A stretch of 64,000 bases of DNA from Gonium pectorale (Eukaryota > Chlorophyta > Chlorophyceae > Chlamydomonadales > Volvocaceae), in contig LSYV01000004.1 in NCBI GenBank assembly GCA_001584585.1, positions 552,349 to 616,348 on the forward strand, given 5' to 3'. Position 1 is the stretch's first letter. Every line of letters begins with the position of its first letter. Of the stretch, positions 62,801 through 64,000 are shown in pieces. Both the position numbers and the translations under genes were made by a program. The notes beneath the pieces are model-generated. The model did no database searches, had not been told where the DNA came from, and saw nothing but the letters and a program-made list of their open reading frames with translations.

Positions 62801-63942
62801 AGCAGCCGCGCGCGCGGCGCTTCACTCCTCCTTCACAGCCTACACACGCTTTGCCAGCCTCGCAACATTCTCGTCCCATTTAGCAGGCCTTCATCGGCAC
62901 CCGCATGCTGCGCGTCGTGGCGGTGCTGTCCTAGCCTTGCCAAAGAAGCCAGCAGGGACTCACGCTTAGCAGCAACTCGTTGCCCGGCTACCTGCGCCGT
63001 GAACACAGGCCCAGTCGGCGTACCGGGTGGCGCTCCAGAGCTACGGCAACAACTCCAAGCTGTTGCGGCTGTACGGCCGCTTCCTGCACAGCGTCAAGAA
63101 CGACCCATGGGGCGCGGTGAGGGTTGCCCGTGCGTCTGTCTGATACGTCCTCAGCATCTGTGTCGGTGCTTATACGCCTCGCACGCGGACTCACACGCCA
63201 TATCCCACCATGCCAGCGAGTCTGCACCGTATCGTGCTTTAGCCCGTCCTCAGACCTTGTGCACGTGCGCAGTTTGGGAGCCGGCCTGACCGCCATGTCC
63301 CCGGGACCTCGCCACTTGGCGCGCAGGCCGAGTACTACGCGGAGGCCGATCGACTGGAGGAGAGCAAGGACGGAGACAGCAACGGGCCACTGCTGCCCGA
63401 CGGTAAGCTTGTAGCCACTGTGCTGACAGGGCTTGCGCCCCACCATAGCTTGGTGCAACTTCATTCTTTCAGCAGGGCTGCTGATTTCCCGCCATCCATT
63501 GCGATGCCAGCCAGGGTCCCTTCCAGTGATAACCATCCGTGGCACCCACTGTACAACAAGCAAAGCCAAACCGGTCGGCCCGCGTGGCTGGTCGCAGGCA
63601 CGCCGCTGGGACGGATGGATGAGCTGGCGACGTCTGTGCTGGTCATGAGCGCCAAGGGGGAGATCCAGATGGTGCGCGCTTAGCCGGATGGGGCTTGGTG
63701 TGCCGCTATGCCTAGCCAGCTCTTGCGGTAGCAGTTATACAGGGGCCGGCATGGAGAGCTGGTGTTTGTTTGCTTGCGTCTTGTTGTAGCATCATGGCTG
63801 GCCGGGGGCCATGGCTTGGACGGTGCTGGGTGCCACACCCTCATCTGCTGCTCAACGCGGTGCTTGCGTGCTCCTGCATGGTTTTGCTGCTGCCCGCTGC
63901 AGGCTAACCGCCAGGCCTACCTGCTGTTCGGATACAAACGAG
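56847..63942 (+). CDS. TmcB-like multi-membrane protein with PAS domain, 5' part
   Basis: Twenty-four exons close in phase (56847-56957, 57104-57135, 57496-57624, 57833-57881, 58098-58223, 58511-58576, 58825-58894, 59072-59166, 59379-59456, 59733-59834, 60038-60282, 60448-60597, 60732-60804, 61055-61101, 61260-61317, 61598-61666, 61861-61913, 62065-62089, 62370-62422, 62668-62746, 63009-63116, 63327-63402, 63598-63671, 63903-63942), giving 669 residues; the gene runs off the window. About eight membrane helices come first (e.g. AVLYGMVALLTVNVGLCVWV, VVSALSLVVFVAIALLLNMA). A soluble TmcB region follows (CRVWKDEYNMEPEAV, MFPSSPYMVLLHANFMID, FLHSVKNDPWGAAEYYAEAD). Then a PAS domain begins (LATSVLVMSAKGEIQMANRQ, YLLFGYKRG). 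Relatives in these algae often add more PAS and cyclase domains, so a membrane sensor is likely (inference). Confidence 0.92.
60466..60515. repeat. 25-bp tandem duplication in exon 12 of TmcB-like gene
   Basis: Copies 60466-60490 and 60491-60515 both begin CCCGCTGTCCGCCCTTATGG and differ at most at their last bases. The length is not a multiple of three, so the two copies are read in different frames. Confidence 0.9.
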
Positions 63943-64000
63943 GTGAGCAGTAAGAGGCGGGCGGCGGCGCGCATTGAGCTGGCTGGCTGTCCATGCGCGC

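Overview
The window looks like nuclear DNA of a volvocine green alga. It is GC-rich, its genes are split by many short GT-AG introns (donors mostly GTGAG or GTGCG, acceptors mostly GCAG), and TGTAA polyadenylation signals follow several stop codons. It also carries a TmcB-like multi-membrane/PAS gene of the kind found in large families in these algae. The first 36 bases match the loxP-type linker used for 454 Titanium mate-pair libraries. Together with an 821-base N gap this marks a draft assembly, and Gonium pectorale is one plausible source (inference only). I rebuilt exons by checking that reading phase is kept across every junction; gene spans below include introns.

Layout: the 3' end of an acetolactate synthase small-subunit gene (+); a Siva-type zinc-finger gene (+); a 13-exon MscS-like mechanosensitive channel (-) divergent from an EF-hand gene (+); a PP2A B55 regulatory subunit (-); then a disturbed zone at 23.2-24.8 kb with an unknown ORF containing an in-frame 69-bp duplication and a near-perfect 36-bp inverted repeat, next to the gap. 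Right of the gap lie a FtsH-like M41 metalloprotease without an AAA module (-), the U5 snRNP protein Dim1/DIB1 (+), acetyl-CoA synthetase (+), an mTERF-like helical-repeat protein (+) and NADPH-thioredoxin reductase C (-). A transposon-rich zone (about 51.6-56.7 kb) with LINE 3' ends and diverged repeats follows. The window closes with the first 24 exons of a TmcB-like gene (+).

There is no operon logic here. Several products are expected in the chloroplast (acetolactate synthase small subunit, M41-like protease, NTRC, perhaps the MscS channel). Linear repeats, LINE fragments and the gap-flanking zone are the parts not explained by ordinary genes.
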